Part shown: in pieces, positions 47,732-61,200 of the stretch
How positions within the stretch are numbered: position 1 is the first letter of the stretch
How the letters are laid out: the number at the start of each line of letters is the position of its first letter
Assembly: GCA_029449245.1 (NCBI GenBank)
Contig: JANATF010000001.1
Location: 1,054,001 to 1,118,000 of the forward strand
Direction of reading: 5' to 3'
Length of the DNA: 64,000 nt
Source of the DNA: Mortierella alpina
Taxonomy: Eukaryota > Mortierellomycota > Mortierellomycetes > Mortierellales > Mortierellaceae
Made by a program: the position numbers and the translations under genes
Notes under the pieces: model-generated
The model's input: the letters and a program-made list of their open reading frames with translations, nothing else
What the model was told of the DNA's origin: nothing
The model's database searches: none

Positions 47732-48144
47732 GGCTTGCTGTCGCGTCCTGGCTTGCGGATGTTGTGCAAACGCGCAGGCATGGCGGATAGGCAGGAGACC
47801 ATACCAGCAGGCTGATATGACCCAGGCAATAAAGAAAAGAAATGTTATATCGAAGAAAAAGACACGCGTTGAGAGCATGAGCATGCTCTGCCCCTGTGCA
47901 TCCACAACAACGTCACTCAAACGTGCACCCATAGTCTGCTCACCTGTCTCTTGTCTTCGCTCACCATCCCATCCCATTGTCATCCTCATCCTTCATCCCT
48001 CATCCCTCATCAGGAAGCGCATGCCCACGTAGCCCTGCCACAGCGCTCGATACCTCCACTTTGCATACATTGCAGCACACCAGCACCCTCCATCCACAGC
48101 AGCATCAGCGAACAGCCGCTAGCACCTTCCTAACCTAAACGACC
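47732..48144. other. intergenic: chitinase 3' end and dynactin promoter
   Basis: 413 bp. A poly-A signal AATAAAG lies at about 47827. Short CATCC/CATCCCTCAT repeats occur at about 47965-48012, and the leader is pyrimidine-rich. No gene seen. Confidence 0.5.
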
Positions 48145-51100
48145 ATGGCCGACCCGGCAACGCAGTCGCTCGACATCAGCCTCGGCACCAGGGTCGAGGT
48201 CAGCGGCAACCTCGGCTATGTCCGCTATGCGGGCCAGACCTCCTTCGCCCCCGGCCGATGGGTCGGTGTCGAGCTGGACCTGCCCAAAGGCAAGAACGGC
48301 GGCGTGGTCGAAGGCCGGCGTTACTTTGAGTGCAGGGCCCAGCACGGTGTCTTTGTCAGAGCCTCGCAGGCGCGCATCGTCGTGGACGGAGCTGCAGGAG
48401 GCGCGCAGGTAAAGACAAGCTCAAGCAGACTGGCTTTCACTGTTGGTTTATTTTATTGATCATTCTCCTCTTGCCTCTAATGTCATCCACCAGCCCGAGA
48501 CTGTCGGCAGGTCATCGCGTCCTACATCCATCTCAAGCCGGTCAGCGCTGACAGCTGGATCCCGCCCTACTGCGTCTGCAAGACCCCCCACCGTGAGAAC
48601 CACAGCCTCTGCCTCCTCGCCCTCCGCCGCGTCGGGCGCTTCGAATGCAGCCTCGAGACTGTCGAGGCCAACAGTGCGGAGACCAGCGGGTATGGACTCG
48701 ACCCAAGAATCGCCCGTGACAACGCGCAGAATCAGGGTCCCACCCCAGCCAAACCGGGATGAAGATCCTGCCCTGACCGAGCGCTCCCAATCCAACACGC
48801 CGCCAAGCTCGGTCCGCCTTCAGCAACAGCAGCAACAGCAGCAGCAGCAACAGCAGCAGCAACAGGCGCTTTTACAACAGCAGGAGGACGCCCTCATGGC
48901 AGCAGAGGAGAGCAGCCATATGGCTGCCCAGGAGGACTTAATTCAGCAGGAGCTGGAGCAAGAAGAAGCACTCGCGCAACGTCAGTTGCAGCAGGATCAA
49001 CAAGGGTTTGCACCTTTGTCTACCTCAAATTCGAGCAATGCTCTTGCATCTCAAGCGACTGCTGCCTCAGGTCCTGGACAGCGTGCAGAAGGGATGGTGC
49101 CACAGAAGGACTACGACGAGCTGAGAATAAAGCTGAGGATTCTAGAGGCCAAGCGCACCGAGGATAGAGAGAGAATCAAGGAAGCCGAGAAGGCCAAAGA
49201 AGAGTCGGAGCAGTTCTTGAACATTCGAACCAAGCTTCAAGGTAACATCAGCTGCTTTGTCAGGATGCAGTTCTCCAAGATGACCCAATCCTTTTTAACG
49301 CATTCTTTCTGTCTATTTTATTTTACGCATGGACAGCCAAGTTGACAGAGATGCAACAGGAGCTGCGGGACTCGAAGCGTACTCTGAAGGAGGCGGTTAC
49401 AGAGAAGGAGGCTTTTGAGTCAAAATACAATGATGTGATCGACTCTATGGAGGTGACGATGCTGGACAAGGAGATGGCTGAAGAGAGAGCCGAGAACTTG
49501 CAGCACGAGGTCAACATGTTGAAGGAGAAGGTCGAGGAAATGCATGTGGACCTGAACGTTTTCCAGCAGGACGAATGTACGTTTTCAATGGCACTCACCG
49601 TGCCCGTGGGTGTTAACGGCTATCAACATGTTCGATATGTCCCCCGCCCCCCTCTTTTTGTATTTGTCACATGCACTTGCAGTTTGAAGGCTGACACGCG
49701 TCCTGTTCATGTCATTTTTACCATGGCCTCATAGCAAACCTGTCCAACCCCGCAGTCAACCAGCTCCAGCTTGAGAGACAGAACGAGCGTCTCAAGGAGG
49801 CTTTGCTCAAGTAAGCATGCTAATCTTGCAGCGCAACGTAATTTAACTTGAGAAGTTTCTCTAATCATGATATTCCCTACCTTTTAGACTGAGGGATATG
49901 ACCAGTGAGCAAGAGGCAGAGATGAACAGGAGACTTAAAAACCTCGAAAAGGAAGCGTCCATGGTGCAGGAAGTTCAGCTCCACAATGAAAAGCTCCGAG
50001 AGAGTCTTGAGATTGCTGAGAACCAGATTGAGGATCTGAAGCAGCGCCTGGACGATGCCATTGGTGCCGAGGACATGATTGAACAACTCTCGGAGAAGAA
50101 CATGACCTTGGGCGAGAAAATTGAGGAGATGCAGAGCGCCATTGATGATTTGGAGGCTCTCAAGGAACTCAATGACGAACTGGAGGAGAATCACAGCGAG
50201 ACTGAGAAGCAGCTGCAGGCGGAGATCAACATCAAGGACAGCCAAATCAGGGAGCTGACCAAGAGGATCGAATCCTTGGAGGAGAATATTGGAGACTATG
50301 AAAACACTATTCTTCAGTTCCGTGAGCTGGTAGCGCACTTGCAGAGCGATCTGGAGCAATTGCGTCAGAAGGAGACCGCTGCACCTGGACTCGGTAGTCA
50401 GTCGCAGGCCATGTTGAGCCTCAACTTGCAACTGCAATGCACGGTCATGAAGGCTCAGGCCAAGGCTATCGATCTGGAACTCAGGAAGCTGGATGCCCTC
50501 CAGGCGAACGACAATTTGATGCTTGTCCAGCCTTACTTGCCCGATGGATTCTTCCGCACCGAGAATGACTCTATCCAATGTCTGCTGTTGTTCAAGCGTT
50601 TGTCCTTCAAGTCTGAGCTCATGAACAAGCATCTGGAACAGCAGTATGGCATCGCTGAGAAGATTGCTCAGAACACTATACCCTCGGAACTCATCCCCAT
50701 CTGTGAAGTTCGTCAAAAGCTCGCCTGGTTCGGCGATCTCGCCAAGCGATTCGTCTCATATGTGGAGGGTTGTCCAGTCGAGGTATTTGCCAAGATGGGC
50801 CAGGTCTACCACGACCTTGTGGGTACAGAGCGTCGACTGAATACGTGGGTGGAGCATTTGCGAAAGGAGGAGCTCAAAGAATCGGACTGTGTTGTGGATC
50901 TGCAGAGAGCCATTGCGCAGCTGGACCATCTGGCCGACACGTTCCTGGTCAACACCAAGTTGGATCTTGTCGACCGCTACTCAGGCGCCATCCGTGCAGT
51001 GGATCTCAACTTTGATCGTATCTTTGTCAACCTGACAGACGTGGCATCCATGTTCAAGAGCAGCGAGGACGGAGTTAGACTGGTTGATACAGATGATGTC

Positions 51101-53091
51101 CAGTACCAGATTGTGCACACAGTCAACAGTCTCAGCACTCAAGCAAAGTCCGGCAAAGCCATTACCAGGTAAAAAGAAAGGAAAAGAAAAAAAGAAATGA
51201 CAAATGGTGCCCAGATGCTAGACTTGGTGTATTATGGACACTCTGAGATGGCAGGCACTAACCAAGGATTGTATTTGTTTGTGTAGAAAACTGCTGCGCA
51301 AGCTCGACGAAATGGCATCTCGGGCCTCGGTTATCAAGCCTGAGTGCTTTACCCAGTACAAGAATGCGTGCGCTGCCAGCACAAAGTTGGGAGAATTCAG
51401 TCACGAAGTCAGGACGAGGATCTCGCAGTATGTGCAGGCTCGTCGTGAGGGAGTCAAGACCGAGTCGATCCACCAGACCATCTACAGTGTTACGGACTCG
51501 CACCTTGGCATTGGCGAGACAGGCATGTGGGACGGATGCCGCAAGATGTTGAGCGGCTTGCTCCAGGATATCGGTTCTTTGGCCGAAGGCATCTTGGATC
51601 CAGAGATTGCCACCAAAGGTGAGTAGTGGCTGCATCTGGGATGTATTTTCTCTTATAAGAAACTAACCAGCCTGAACTTTTCTCTGTGCTTGCTTTAAAC
51701 AGTTACCAAGGCTGATAAGGTCTGGATCAAGAGGGCTAAGGAGATGAAGGCCGAAATTGTTGTGAACGTTGATGCAGAGCAGAAGGCACAATCACTTCAG
51801 GACCAGGTTTTGAAGCTGGTCAAGGAGGCCAAAGCGAAGGTACGTCGTGTGAAAAGAAAAAAGTAAAACTTGACCGAGGTTGGAAGGTCCTTTGTTGGCC
51901 TCCTTTTACTGAGGCAAGGTTTTTTTTTCGAACCCGTAGGACCAAGCCCTTCAAGAATCCGGCCTCAAGGTTGATGTGCTTGAAAAGCGCAATGAGGATC
52001 TCAAAAAGGCGGCGGATCAGGCTTCAACCTCGGATCAGAATGCCGTCAGGATCAAGGATCGGGAGCGTGAGTATGAGGAGCTCATCAGCAACCTTCAAGC
52101 GGAAGTTTCTGTTGCCGACGATGAGAATTTGCAGCTGAGGCGCCTGATCAAGAAGTTGGAGGTCAGGGTCAATGTCCCTATTGTCGATAGGTTGAATCAA
52201 CATGTTCGGGTCAACACTGGCGGCTCTGTTCATGAACAGGATGCAGCTGGAGGATTGGCGTTGGATGGCGCGGACTCTGGCTCCAACAGAGACTTCATGA
52301 TTCAGATCGAGTCTCTCAAGACTGCGTTGCGGTTCTTGCGGTCCGAGAATGCGTCGCTTAGGACTAGATCTACGATGCAGGACCTGGGACTCTCTATGGA
52401 TATGTCTGCGTTGTCTGGACCGCTGTGTAGACGATCGGAGGCTGAGGGAGACGTCCAAGGCGAGGAGACCAAGACTTTAAAGAAGTCTGTGAGGAGCGCG
52501 GACAGCGAGCTGAGAGCTGTTGCAATGGAGACCAGGAGATTGCTCAAGGACGCCAGAGTTGTGTGCGCGTCTCCAAAGATTGTGGATCTGAGCAAGCACA
52601 CCACGAGCGCCTATGCCTCCAAGCCTGCTGCTGCTGCTACTGGCACCGAGGCGACCACAACGGGAACGGTTGGCGCGCGTCGCCCATGGCAGGCACAGCA
52701 GACACGGCCTGAGTGGCAATACCATACCCAGCAGGCAGCGCTTCACACGATCCAGAAGAGAAGTGACGAGCTCAAGGACAGACTGGCCAAGGTGACCCGC
52801 ACGACGAGCTCTGCTCAGCCTGCGCCTACGAAGCTGAAGAAGGTATGCGATTGCAGTAGAATAATGGTTGTTTTTTGCTGTGGTACTGCATGCTAATGCG
52901 TCGCGATTGTTTTTTTTAACAAATAGCTGTCGTTGCTGGATGCCCCCATTGGCCGCGTGCACTTTCCCAGGAGCATGTCTGGGCTGGTGGGTGCCCCTGA
53001 GCGCGAGGAGAGGCCGGGACGCAAGGACCTGGCGGTGTATCTGAGGAGCAGTGCTGAATTCGAAGCCATGCACCAGCTGTTTGTGCGCTGA
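48145..53091 (+). CDS. dynactin subunit 1 (p150-Glued) with polyglutamine tract
   Basis: Largest dynactin subunit; links cytoplasmic dynein to microtubules and cargo. Nine exons (48145-48408, 48494-49241, 49337-49576, 49735-49810, 49888-51168, 51287-51618, 51703-51839, 51940-52842, 52927-53091) give 1381 residues. A CAP-Gly domain lies at about 8-75 (LGTRVEVSGNLGYVRYAG, GRWVGVELDLPKGKNGG); the tubulin/EB-binding signature GKNDG is GKNGG here. Then comes a Ser/Arg/Pro-rich basic linker, a polyglutamine run of about 15 (near 48826-48870), and coiled coil from about 260 to 520 with the heptads LEAKRTEDRERIKEAEKAKE and MVQEVQLHNEKLRESLEIAE. The p150 dynactin domain follows (about 540-800), then more coiled coil, then a short conserved end. 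It is consistent with filamentous-fungal ropy-3/nudM. Confidence 0.94.
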
Positions 53092-53563
53092 GGTGTGCAT
53101 TCACCCAATACGAGTCGGAGTTCGCCCTCGGGTCTTTTTTCACAGAAATATATAAGAGAGAAAGAAAGTTCCCCGCAACCTTGTTCCCTGTGCTGGCTCC
53201 AGCACATCCTGGAGGCCATCGTCCTCATCTCTCCCCGCTGGGAGTTCTCGGGTGCGACCAGCGGGTGGAGACCAGCGCGATCCAGCCAATGACCACCTGT
53301 GTCTCCTTGTCTTTTTTCTTTCTAATTTTTCATGTCTTCTCGTCAGTCTCTTTTCCCTCACTCTCTCTCTCTCTCTCACTTCTTTCTCTCACTCGTCTCG
53401 TCTTTATCGTCTTTACCCTCCTTGCATTCATTCCTCCTCCTCTCTCTCTCTCGCTCTCCTTCTCTCTGCTCTCCTCCTTGTGTAGTCTTCGACGTCTTTA
53501 GCATTCAGCATCGAATCCCATTTCCTTTTGCATTCCACTTGTCGTCAGCCTATTACGATCACC
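53092..53563. other. pyrimidine-rich intergenic, allantoinase promoter
   Basis: 472 bp. From about 53325 to 53480 the plus strand is nearly pure C/T with TCTCTCTCTC runs. No gene; open frames here are compositional. Confidence 0.55.
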
Positions 53564-55248
53564 ATGTCCCGTCTTGTCATTACCTCCAACAGAGTCCTGC
53601 GCTCCCCTGCTGCCCCTGCTGCCCCAGGAACCATCATCGTCGACAAAACCTCCGGAAAAGTCGTCGAGGTCCTTGACTCTGTCAAGTCTCGCCAGGACTA
53701 CCCCCACGACGAGGTGGTCGAGGCCGGTGACAACGTTGTCATGCCCGGTGTCGTCGATGCTCATGTAAGCAGAAGTTTTCCGTGTCCTGTGTATCCAAAG
53801 AGAGCGATGTAACGAGTGAACGCGTTTTCACCTAACTTGACCTGACTGTGCAATGGTAGGTTCATATCAATGAGCCTGGCAGGACTCACTGGGAGGGGTT
53901 CGTCACTGCAACCAAGGCTGCTGCCGCAGGTAAGCTGCACACACGTTGAATCGGAACCGCACCACATACGCGTTTATCTCCCTTTTCTTTCTTTTGCGTT
54001 CATGTGCTAAACCATGTAAACTGGCTTCGTCTGCTCTAGGTGGTGTGACAACGTTGATCGATATGCCCTTGAACTCCATCCCACCCACCACCACTGTGGA
54101 GAACCTTCATATCAAGACCGATGCCGCCAGGGGTCAGACCTTTGTCGATGTCGGATTCTACGGAGGCGTGATCCCCACGAATGTTGATGATCTCCTCCCT
54201 TTGGTCAAGGAGGGAGTCAAGGGCTTCAAGTGCTTCATGATTGAGTCTGGCGTGGACGAGTTCCCCTGTGTGAACGAGGAGGAGATCAAGGCAGCGATGG
54301 AGAAGTTCCAGGAGACGGATTCCGTGTTCATGTTCCACGCGGAGATGGATTGCGGCGACATTCCCAAGCCCGATGGTATGGATCCCAAGGAATACAACAC
54401 TTTCTTGCACCAGCGACCCCAGGTCCTGGAGACGAACGCGATCAGGACGATCATCAAGCTTGCAAAGCAGTACCCCAAGGTGCGATGCCATATTGTGCAT
54501 TTGTCCGCTGCTGATGCTCTGCCCATGATCCGTCAGGCCAAAAAGGAAGGTGTGCGCTTGACGGTCGAGACGTGCCCTCATTATCTGTCGCTCAACTCTG
54601 AGATTGTCCCTGAGGGTGCGACCGAGTACAAGTGCTGCCCTCCCATTCGTGAGGATGAGAACAGGGAAAAGCTTTGGGAGGCCTTGAAGGAAGGAACCAT
54701 TGACTACGTGGTCTCGGATCACTCGCCCTGTGTTGTAGAGCTCAAGCTGATGGACGCTGGCGACTTTGTGGGTGCTTGGGGTGGCATTGGAGGTCTTCAG
54801 TTTGGCATCCCTGTTGTCTGGACCGAAGCCCGTCGTCGTGGATGCACGTAAGTTTCTGACCTCGCTTGACTGTGCTTGTCTCTGTTTGTATTTGTAGAAG
54901 GTTTAAGTAATGGCGGCTAATATTCTCTACCTACCTCCCCCCCATGGACTATTGAACTACAGCATCCAGGATCTGACAAAATGGCAGAGCTTCAACACGG
55001 CCAAGCAGGTTGGACTGGGCGGGATCAAGGGATCGATCCAGGCGGGTGCGGATGCAGACTTTGTGGTGTGGAACCCTGAGGAGACGTTTGTGATCACGAA
55101 GGAGATCATCGAGTTCAAGAACAAGGTTACGCCATACATGGGGCGCACGCTGCACGGTGTGGTCAAGGAGACGTTTGTTCGTGGCCAGAGGGTGTGGTCG
55201 CAGGGCAAGATCTCATCCGAGGTTGCGCTGGGCAAGCTCCTCCTGTAG
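53564..55248 (+). CDS. DAL1: allantoinase
   Basis: Hydrolyses allantoin to allantoate in purine degradation, allowing purines to serve as nitrogen source. Four exons (53564-53764, 53860-53929, 54040-54847, 54963-55248) give 454 residues, a normal length. The amidohydrolase metal ligands are all visible: the HxH pair in VVDAHVHINEPGRTHWEGF, the carboxylated lysine in GVKGFKCFMIESGVDEFP, a histidine in RCHIVHLSAADALP, and the catalytic Asp in DYVVSDHSPC. GVTTLIDMPLNSIPPTT and WGGIGGLQFGIPVVWTEA are typical of allantoinase rather than dihydropyrimidinase. The first intron splits the HxH motif directly. No other purine-catabolic gene is adjacent, so there is no DAL cluster here. Confidence 0.95.
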
Positions 55249-55749
55249 CACCATTTTGTCAGAGTCGAAAATGTAAACTAAAAAAACTGCATGCATTATG
55301 CCCATTCTGCATGATGACCCTGCCCATCTGATTGTAGCGCTTGGACGCACGGTATGCAGATATGAAGAGGAAGTTGTGGGGGGTCTGAAGGGCGAACACT
55401 GAGCAATGCAATGTTGCTGAGTGCAGCCGTAGTCCAGCATGAATGGATCAGCGCAAAACACACAGTCCACCCGCGAGAATGGCTTTGCGCTGTTCCCACC
55501 TTATCACCTTTTCTTATTTTCGTTTCGGGCCTTTGGACCTTTTTCTCTGTTCTTCACACCGCTCGAACTCTGCTTTTTCCTTTTTCCTCTTTCCTCTTTC
55601 TACTCTCTCTCGTCATCCATCTTTTCTATTCCTCGCCTCTCTTTGCGTTTCGTTGCCTGTATTCCTCGACCCCCGACTATTGTTTTGACCCTCACACTCC
55701 TTCAAGACCTCCATTCCTTGTTTGCGCTGCATTCCTGCAATCCTTCGCC
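55249..55749. other. intergenic: allantoinase 3' end and pyruvate kinase promoter
   Basis: 501 bp. A C/T-rich leader at about 55500-55700 precedes the pyruvate kinase ATG, as expected of a highly expressed gene. No gene seen. Confidence 0.5.
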
Positions 55750-57935
55750 ATGCACAACAACGTCAATGACGAAGCCATCAAAAACAACCTGCAATGGCTC
55801 TCCAACCTGTCCATCGATGTCGAGCCCACCCATGTCCGCAAGTCATCCATTATCTGCACCATCGGTAAGAACGCGTCGAGATCGCGCTGACACTTTGTGT
55901 TTTCTTTCACATGCCTTGCTTGCCTGCCTCTCTGCCACTCTGTCTGGGGCGTTCAACACTCTTTGACATGGCAAATTCCCAACTCTAGGTCCCAAAACAA
56001 ACAGTGTCGAGATGATCTCGGCGCTGCGTCGTGAGGGCATGAACATTGTGCGCATGGTAAGCTGCCGATGATCTATTCTACTGTATCTGATACTGAAAAA
56101 TGACCATCGACGCCCTATCCGAAAGGGTAAGTCAACTCCGCCCCCTCACACAAAGAAATTATATTGTCAACGTCCATCTGCCCCACACGGGCCAATGTTA
56201 GAACTTTAGCCACGGAACGTACGAGTACCACCAGTCGGTGATTGACAACACCCGCAAGAGCGTTGCAGAGCACTCTGGAAGAGCGATTGCCATTGCGCTG
56301 GACACCAAGGGTCCCGAGATCCGTACAGGACTGATGGCTGGCGGGGCTGACATTCCGTTTGCGGCAGGGCACGAGATGATCTTTTCCACGGACGACCAGT
56401 TTGCCGAGGCATGTACCGACAAGGTTCTCTACATCGACTACAAGAACATTACCAAAGTGATCACGCCCGGAAAGATCATCTACATTGATGATGGTGTCAT
56501 GTCCTTCAAGGTCCTCGAGGTGAACGAGTTTGATCTCCGGGTCGTTGCACTGAACAGTGGTAAGCTGTCGTCCAAGAAGGGTGTGAACTTGCCAAGGACC
56601 AATGTTGATTTGCCCGCGCTCTCGGACAAGGACAAGCATGATTTGCGGTTTGGAGTCGAGCAGAACGTGGACATGATCTTTGCGTCGTTCATCCGCTGCG
56701 GCGAGGATGTTCGGGAGATTCGCCGCGTCCTGGGCGATGCCGGGAAGCACATCAAGATTATTTCGAAAATCGAGAACCACCAGGTACAGTTTTTGATGGC
56801 TTTCAAATTCGCACGCCTCCTTCGCACTTGATCCAAACCCATCAAAAAAAATGATAATTAGCGCCTTTTTCTTTATCCAGGGGGCTCAACACGTACTACT
56901 TGGGCAATAGACGTCATTTTCTCCCACCATCCTACTTGCTGTAGCTGCGCTTTTCTTTTCTGTTTTCGCAACTACAATCTTCCAGCCTTCTCAGGACTTT
57001 GTACCTTGTGTCCTTCGTCATTAACACATCGTCTGTCTGGTCACTCTTTTTTTTTAGGGCGTCGTCAACTTTGACGACATCTTGGCCGAGACGGATGGCG
57101 TTATGGTGGCCCGTGGTGACCTTGGTATTGAGATTCCATGCTCCACCGTGTTCTTGGCCCAAAAGATGATGATTGCAAAGTGCAACGTTGCTGGCAAGCC
57201 CGTCATTTGCGCCACGCAGATGCTCGAGTCCATGACAGTAAGACTGACGATGACACTGGTGACCTTGTCAATGGATGATCGCAGTATGACAAGACACCCA
57301 CTAACAAAAGAAAGGAAAAAATGTTTCTTACGATGTTGGCATAGTACAATCCACGGCCCACGCGTGCTGAAGTCTCTGACGTGGCCAATGCTATTCTAGA
57401 TGGAGCGGACTGTGTCATGCTGTCGGGCGAGACAGCCAAGGGCTCGTACCCCCTGGAGGCAGTCCGGACCATGCACGAGACATGTGTTCTTGCAGAATCG
57501 GCCATTTGCTACCCGCCACTGTTCAATGAGCTCCGGGAATTGACGCCCCGACCGACCAAGACCACCGAGACGGTGGCGTCGTCAGCGGTCTCTGCGGCGC
57601 ACGAGCAGGCAGCAGGCGCCATCATCGTGCTGACGACGAGCGGCACGACAGCGCGGATGGTCAGCAAGTACAGGCCCAAGTGCCCGATCATTTGCTTGAC
57701 ACGACAAGCGTCGACAGCGAGACAGGTGCATCTGCACCGTGGATGCTACCCGTTCCACTACACGATTGAGCGCGGCGCGGACTGGCAGGATGATGTGGAC
57801 GCGCGTCTGCGGTATGGGATGCAGCAGGGCATTGAGGCGGGTCTGCTGAAGAAGGGGGACGTGGTGGTGATGATCCAGGGCTGGAAGGGAGGGCTGGGCA
57901 ACACGAACACGCTCCGCGTGCTGCATGCTGAGTAG
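55750..57935 (+). CDS. PYK1: pyruvate kinase
   Basis: Last glycolytic step: phosphoenolpyruvate and ADP to pyruvate and ATP. Five exons (55750-55864, 55989-56056, 56202-56783, 57058-57237, 57345-57935) give 511 residues, the family's usual size. All hallmarks are present: [25 protein letters not shown] (split by intron 2), [12 protein letters not shown], the catalytic Lys in [35 protein letters not shown], and [20 protein letters not shown]. The regulatory C-domain includes [12 protein letters not shown] and the effector loop region before [12 protein letters not shown]. The A, B and C domains are complete, so activity and fructose-1,6-bisphosphate control are expected. AATAAA signal at about 57995. 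Confidence 0.96.
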
Positions 57936-58291
57936 CACCTGCAATCTTGTACTATGCACATTCACTTTTGAGCACTTTGGATGCATGCGGATTGAAATAA
58001 AAACTGGCGCCCTTTTTTTTTCTTCTCTCTAATTGCACGCGGCTCTCGAGCGCGACTCGCCCAACACGTTTTTGTGTCGTCGTGGCTCACCATCCTGTCA
58101 CTTCTTTTTTTAAACGTTCGCTTCACCACACCACTCCTCTCTCTCTTTCATCACACTTATCCCATTTTCATAATACATCCGCCTGTCGTCGCTTCGCCCA
58201 TCGTATTCCTCATCACGCATCCATCCAGACCTGACCGCTTATTTGCAGCCGCTCTTGCTACGCACCTTCCCTTCAAACCACCACATCACCC
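57936..58291. other. intergenic: pyruvate kinase 3' end and SH3 adaptor promoter
   Basis: 356 bp. Contains the PYK poly-A signal, a T-run at about 58012-58021, and a pyrimidine-rich leader before the next ATG. No gene seen. Confidence 0.5.
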
Positions 58292-61200
58292 ATGGGTAAG
58301 GGCTTGGACAAGGCTGGCTGGCTGCTGTCGCACAGACACATCTCATCATAAACTGACCATTTCGCAATCGTTGGCAGCTGCAGCAACCACCGTGTACGTG
58401 GCGCATCACCCTTACGACGCAGAGAAGGAAGACGAGCTGACCCTCGAGGTCGGAGATGTCATCAACGTCTCGGACTCGTCCGACCCTGGATGGTGGGTTG
58501 GCGAGAGAGTCAAGGACGGCAAGGCCGGCTGGTTCCCATCTAATGTAACGTGCCTGTTTCCTCCATCGAGGGTGTAGTCTCTAGTGTGATGTGAGTGTGC
58601 GTGAAGAGTGACAAAGAGATTCATGTTCCCAACCTCCATTTAGTTTGTTGACCCATATGAGCAGCCTGCTGAGACAAGTGCTTCCCACCCAGAACCGGTA
58701 GCAGACACTCCTGCTCCCGCTACTGCTCCTGCTGTTGCCGCGCCAGAGGAAAGTGCCCCTGCACCACCCAAGCATGAAGGTAACAAAAGGCCCATCCAGA
58801 AAAAGGGCGCCGTAGTCTTCTGGGAGAAAAGGAGTAGCGAACCTTGACGAGAACAAGCGCACAAGGCGGGATGCCAAAGGGGCGTGATGGCTGGGTGAAC
58901 CTGACCTCTCGACCTGACCCTGACCCTGACCCCGCCTCACTTTTTTTTTTTGTTTTTGCGCCATACAAAAATAATATCACAGGACCCGTCCTAGCTCGAG
59001 TAGAGTATGATTACGAAGCCAAGGAATCTGGCGAGCTCTCGCTTGAGGTGGGCCGTGTGGTCACCATCCTCGATTCGAGCGATCCCGCGTGGTGGACTGG
59101 CGACCTCAATGGCAAAGTGGGCACCTTCCCCAGCAACGTAAGTCGTCAATCTTTGGACTACGCAGAACGGTGCCTGGAGAGTCCTTGTTTTTTCTTTTTT
59201 CTTCTCACGATCTAATATCTCCTGCGCGCGTATGTATATGTCTTCTCATGCATAGTATGTCAAGTTGCTCGAGCACAAGGAAGAGACCGAAGGTTCGGGT
59301 GACAAGCCCGTAAAATTCAAGCTGGCAGCATTCGGAGTCAAGCAAGGAGGACTCGGATCATTGTTTGCAGGAGGTGTGGTTCCTGGACTGAAAAAGACTG
59401 GGCTCAAGAAGGTGGGCGGCCTCGACACTAGTGCACAGGTACCAGGCACTTCCAAGAGGAGTTCAATGGACGAGCCTCGTTCTCCCGTGGTCCATGCTGC
59501 ACCACCCAAAGTCGCGCCTCCTGTCGCAGAAGAGGTTCTCGCTCCATTGGTGAACCCCACAGCTGTTCGCGCTGCCCCACCCCCAGCACCAGTGGTCCCT
59601 GTCGAACAGGTGGCCTCACCCGAGCCTCGCGTGCCCAGTCGCGCCAAGAAGCCCAAGGTCAAGCAGATCAAAGCCTTGGTCCTCTATGATTACACGGCTC
59701 AGGAGGACGACGAGATTTCTTTGATCAAGGGCTCAACCATCGTCGTGACGGACAAGATGGGCGACGAGGGCTGGTGGTCTGGAAGGTGCGATAACGGCGA
59801 TGCTGGAAACTTCCCATCGGACTTTGTGCAGGAGATCATGGAGGAGCCAACCCAGTCCCCAACAGTCGCGCCTGCTACTCCCACGCCTGCACCGGCGCCA
59901 GCACCCATAGCCATCCCTGCCACCACTAGTGTTGCAGAGGCAACTCCCAAGTCCCCTGTTCATTCGCGTCCACCCATCCACGCCCCCGTCCCCCTTCCTT
60001 CCATCCCTATTGAGCCCATCCGCACCGATCTGCCCCGTAGCCGAACCGACCCACCCCTCGCAACCCCTCCAGCCTTCCCCCGGGGTTCGCGTCCTCCTTC
60101 CATGATCGCCTCTCCCACCCAGACGCATGCTCAGGCGCATGAGGCCCGTCCTCTGAACGAAGGCCCACCATTGCCTGGCTCCCCTCCCCCAAAGAGGTTG
60201 TCCATGGTCTCTCGGTCAAGCAGCCACGATTTCCCTGCATCGCCTCGCCACACAAACGCCCCCGCCATCCCCGAACCAACGTCGCCTATTTCGACCCATT
60301 CGACCCACGGAGATTTGAGTCGTTCCAGCACCACCAGTCGCCGACCTCACAAGCCCGTCCCTGAGGCGCCTTTGCAGGAGGCAGAGGAGGATGAGTCGCA
60401 TACTCCTGCAGTCGATGAGGTGGCTGCCTCGACTGAGGCACCTGTCACTCCAAACCGCAACTCGTACATTCTTCCAACGCCCGTGTCCCGCAACCGACCC
60501 TTGCCTCCACTCGCCAGACCCCCTTCAATTCACCAGGTGACTGAGAATAAGAGGCGGTCGGTCGTGATTCCACCCTCTGCTCACCTCCCCTCAGTTCCTA
60601 GTGAGACCGAGGAGACGGTCCAGGAGAGCCATGCGATTCAGGAGGAGAAGGACGAGTCAGCTGCAGATGCCCACCACCAGCATGAGGAGGTTTCTCATGC
60701 GGCTCCATCCGAGACTCTCCTCCCAGAGGCGGTTGAGCGAAAGGAGGTTTCGGAAGAACCTGTGACACAGGATGAGCCCACAATCGCTCATCACGAAGAA
60801 CAAGTCCATGAGGCAGAGGAAGCAATGGTTCATCAGGATGCTGTCATTCAGGACGTAGTTCATGCCCCTGCCGTAACGGCAGATGTTGCCGAGACCGAGC
60901 AGGATCAGCAGGAGCAGGGACAGGAGGAGGAAGAGGAGGAGGAGGTTGCAGCGGCGGTGGTAGAGGAAGAGAAGGAGCCCGAGAAACCCAAGCTGCCCGA
61001 GATTGAGAGCTCCGGCCCAGCCTTGAGCCATGCTTCCAGACCTCGGCCAGCCAAGGGCCGTAAACCACCCTCGGCCCCTGTGCCCAACGCAGAAACCAGC
61101 TTTGTTTCGCAGTTGGAAGCAGACGTCAAGGCTGTAAGTATATGTCGCTTTTCTCGATATGCATGTGTATATCCAGAGGACCATTGACTAACCAAAGAAC

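Noticed and set aside
46448-47989. 513-codon open frame on the minus strand across the chitinase gene
   Set aside because: It is antisense to three exons of a well-supported enzyme, includes its introns, and is rich in Arg/Gly/His from the complement of biased codons; no family match.
52477-53100. 207-codon minus-strand frame in the dynactin 3' end
   Set aside because: Shadow of the coding strand's codon bias; the plus-strand reading is a conserved coiled-coil gene.
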